14,845 bases of DNA, taken from Chloroflexota bacterium (lineage in GTDB: Bacteria; Chloroflexota; Dormibacteria; Dormibacterales; Dormibacteraceae). The stretch's first letter is position 1. Every line of letters begins with the position of its first letter. This document shows positions 14,081 through 14,845 of the stretch, piece by piece. The notes beneath the pieces were generated by a model. The model had not been told where the DNA came from. It searched no databases and saw only the letters and a program-made list of their open reading frames with translations. Where the stretch lies: positions 1 through 14,845 of the forward strand of contig VBGV01000192.1 of NCBI GenBank assembly GCA_005880755.1, read 5' to 3'. The translations under genes were made by a program, and so were the position numbers.

Positions 14081-14845
14081 TCACACCTCCATTACTCGAA
14101 CTTGATCGGCGACTGGAGTCTCGTAGATGCTGGCAGCGGTCAGGTCCGCATTGAGTCGATCAGTGGCACGTAACACAGCTCGCGCGATCTGGTTAGCGAA
14201 TGCCACTGCGAGAGCGACACTTTTGGCGTTGGCCAGCGCGTACAGGAGGCCCGCGTTGAAACTATCACCGGCCCCGACCGTCGAGCCTGTTGCTGGCTCC
14301 GTCGTCTCGACGGGAACGAGGTGCAGATGGTTATCGTCGGACGTCGAGAAAACCGCCCCATTCGCCCCGTCCTTGATTACGAGTGTTGGAATGCCCAGTT
14401 TGTGAATGACCTGCGCTCCGCGCCGCAGCGAGCTCGTGCCACTGAGCTGACGCAGCTCCGCACGGTTGCAGGTAACGAGATCTAGCCCGTCGGCTAGCCG
14501 AGCTAGATCGTCGAATCTGAACGGCCGTGGAATCGATGGCCCAATGTCGATAACAGTGGTGGCACCAGCATTGCGATACGGCCGGACGTAACTCGCGATG
14601 AGCTCGGCAGTTGGATGCGGACATCCTCCGAGAAACATGACACGGGTATCTGGCAATGGCGCTGCAACCGCGTATTGCGCCTCTAGGGGATGGAAGAACG
14701 AGAGGCGATTTCCACTACCGTCGGTGGCGACGATATTGGTGGAACTCTCCTCGTCGGTGCTGTCCGAAGCCAGTTCAACGCCAGCCGCCTCGAACTGAGC
14801 ACGTAGCCAGCTGCCCCAGAAGTCTCGCCCCAGCCGCGTGTGCAA
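14081..14845 (-). CDS. PfkB-family sugar kinase (N-terminus beyond window)
   Basis: The C-terminal 254 residues of a ribokinase/PfkB kinase. The visible part begins in the region TRLGRDFWG that normally follows about 40-60 N-terminal residues, so the TTG at the edge is not taken as the start. Downstream are MFLGGCPHP, TVIDIGPS, LVTCNRAELRQLSG, VIKDGANGAVFS and the second PfkB signature STVGAGDSFNAGLL with its catalytic Asp. The stop (TGA 14081-14083) is 2 bases ahead of the SIS gene's ATG, implying translational coupling. Sequence similarity to the other kinase in this window is limited to family motifs, so this looks like a separate pathway rather than a recent duplicate. A role in phosphorylating a sugar or fructosamine before the SIS enzyme acts is inference from gene order. 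Confidence 0.88.
   Translation of the reverse strand: MHTRLGRDFWGSWLRAQFEAAGVELASDSTDEESSTNIVATDGSGNRLSFFHPLEAQYAVAAPLPDTRVMFLGGCPHPTAELIASYVRPYRNAGATTVIDIGPSIPRPFRFDDLARLADGLDLVTCNRAELRQLSGTSSLRRGAQVIHKLGIPTLVIKDGANGAVFSTSDDNHLHLVPVETTEPATGSTVGAGDSFNAGLLYALANAKSVALAVAFANQIARAVLRATDRLNADLTAASIYETPVADQVRVMEV

Noticed and set aside
1..14845. CRISPR array, tRNA, rRNA, riboswitch, origin or complete insertion sequence
   Set aside because: No regularly spaced repeats, no cloverleaf or rRNA-like stretch, no recognisable riboswitch core and no paired terminal inverted repeats were seen on either strand.

Overview
The window looks like GC-rich chromosomal DNA from a soil-type bacterium of the Actinomycetota or Chloroflexota/Dormibacterota sort. 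This rests on long high-GC genes, frequent GTG/TTG starts, 1-4 base gene overlaps, an F420/flavin luciferase-like oxidoreductase, a GAF-PucR activator, and NarL-type kinase and transposase remnants of the kind common in those phyla. The placement is inference; there is no rRNA or marker gene. Every gene is on the minus strand except one luciferase-like oxidoreductase.

Left part (1-4592). An AMP-forming acyl-CoA synthetase runs off the left edge. It lies directly behind, and in the same frame as, a GAF-PucR transcriptional regulator. It has no ATG/GTG/TTG start ahead of its conserved N-terminus; a CTG at 1634 with a good Shine-Dalgarno is the best candidate. The regulator is divergent from a flavin-dependent LLM-class oxidoreductase on the plus strand.

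Centre (4616-11131). A tightly packed seven-gene operon reads on the minus strand: spermidine/putrescine-type substrate-binding lipoprotein, two permeases (the second disrupted), ATPase, GntR/UTRA regulator, ADP-ribosylglycohydrolase-family hydrolase, PfkB sugar kinase. Junctions are 1-8 base gaps or overlaps. Upstream sit a TTGACA -35 box, a 17-base spacer, a weak -10 and a perfect 18-base palindrome (11085-11102) at the expected transcription start, a likely operator for the operon's own GntR regulator. The last three genes match the layout of E. coli yegW-yegU-yegV, but with an ABC importer in place of the YegT permease. The inferred scheme is uptake of an N-glycoside, hydrolysis by the ADP-ribosylglycohydrolase-like enzyme, and phosphorylation of the freed sugar.

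Junction (11103-11680). This is a gene graveyard: a 72-codon ATPase-domain remnant of a sensor histidine kinase (minus strand) and a 47-residue N-terminal remnant of a transposase (plus strand).

Right part (11677-14845). A visibly less GC-rich minus-strand module holds a PfkB kinase (cut by the right edge), a two-SIS-domain sugar isomerase/deglycase overlapping it, a perfect-stem hairpin, and a LacI-family regulator. A kinase plus SIS protein resembles fructosamine-type pathways (frlD/frlB logic), but the substrate cannot be read from the sequence.
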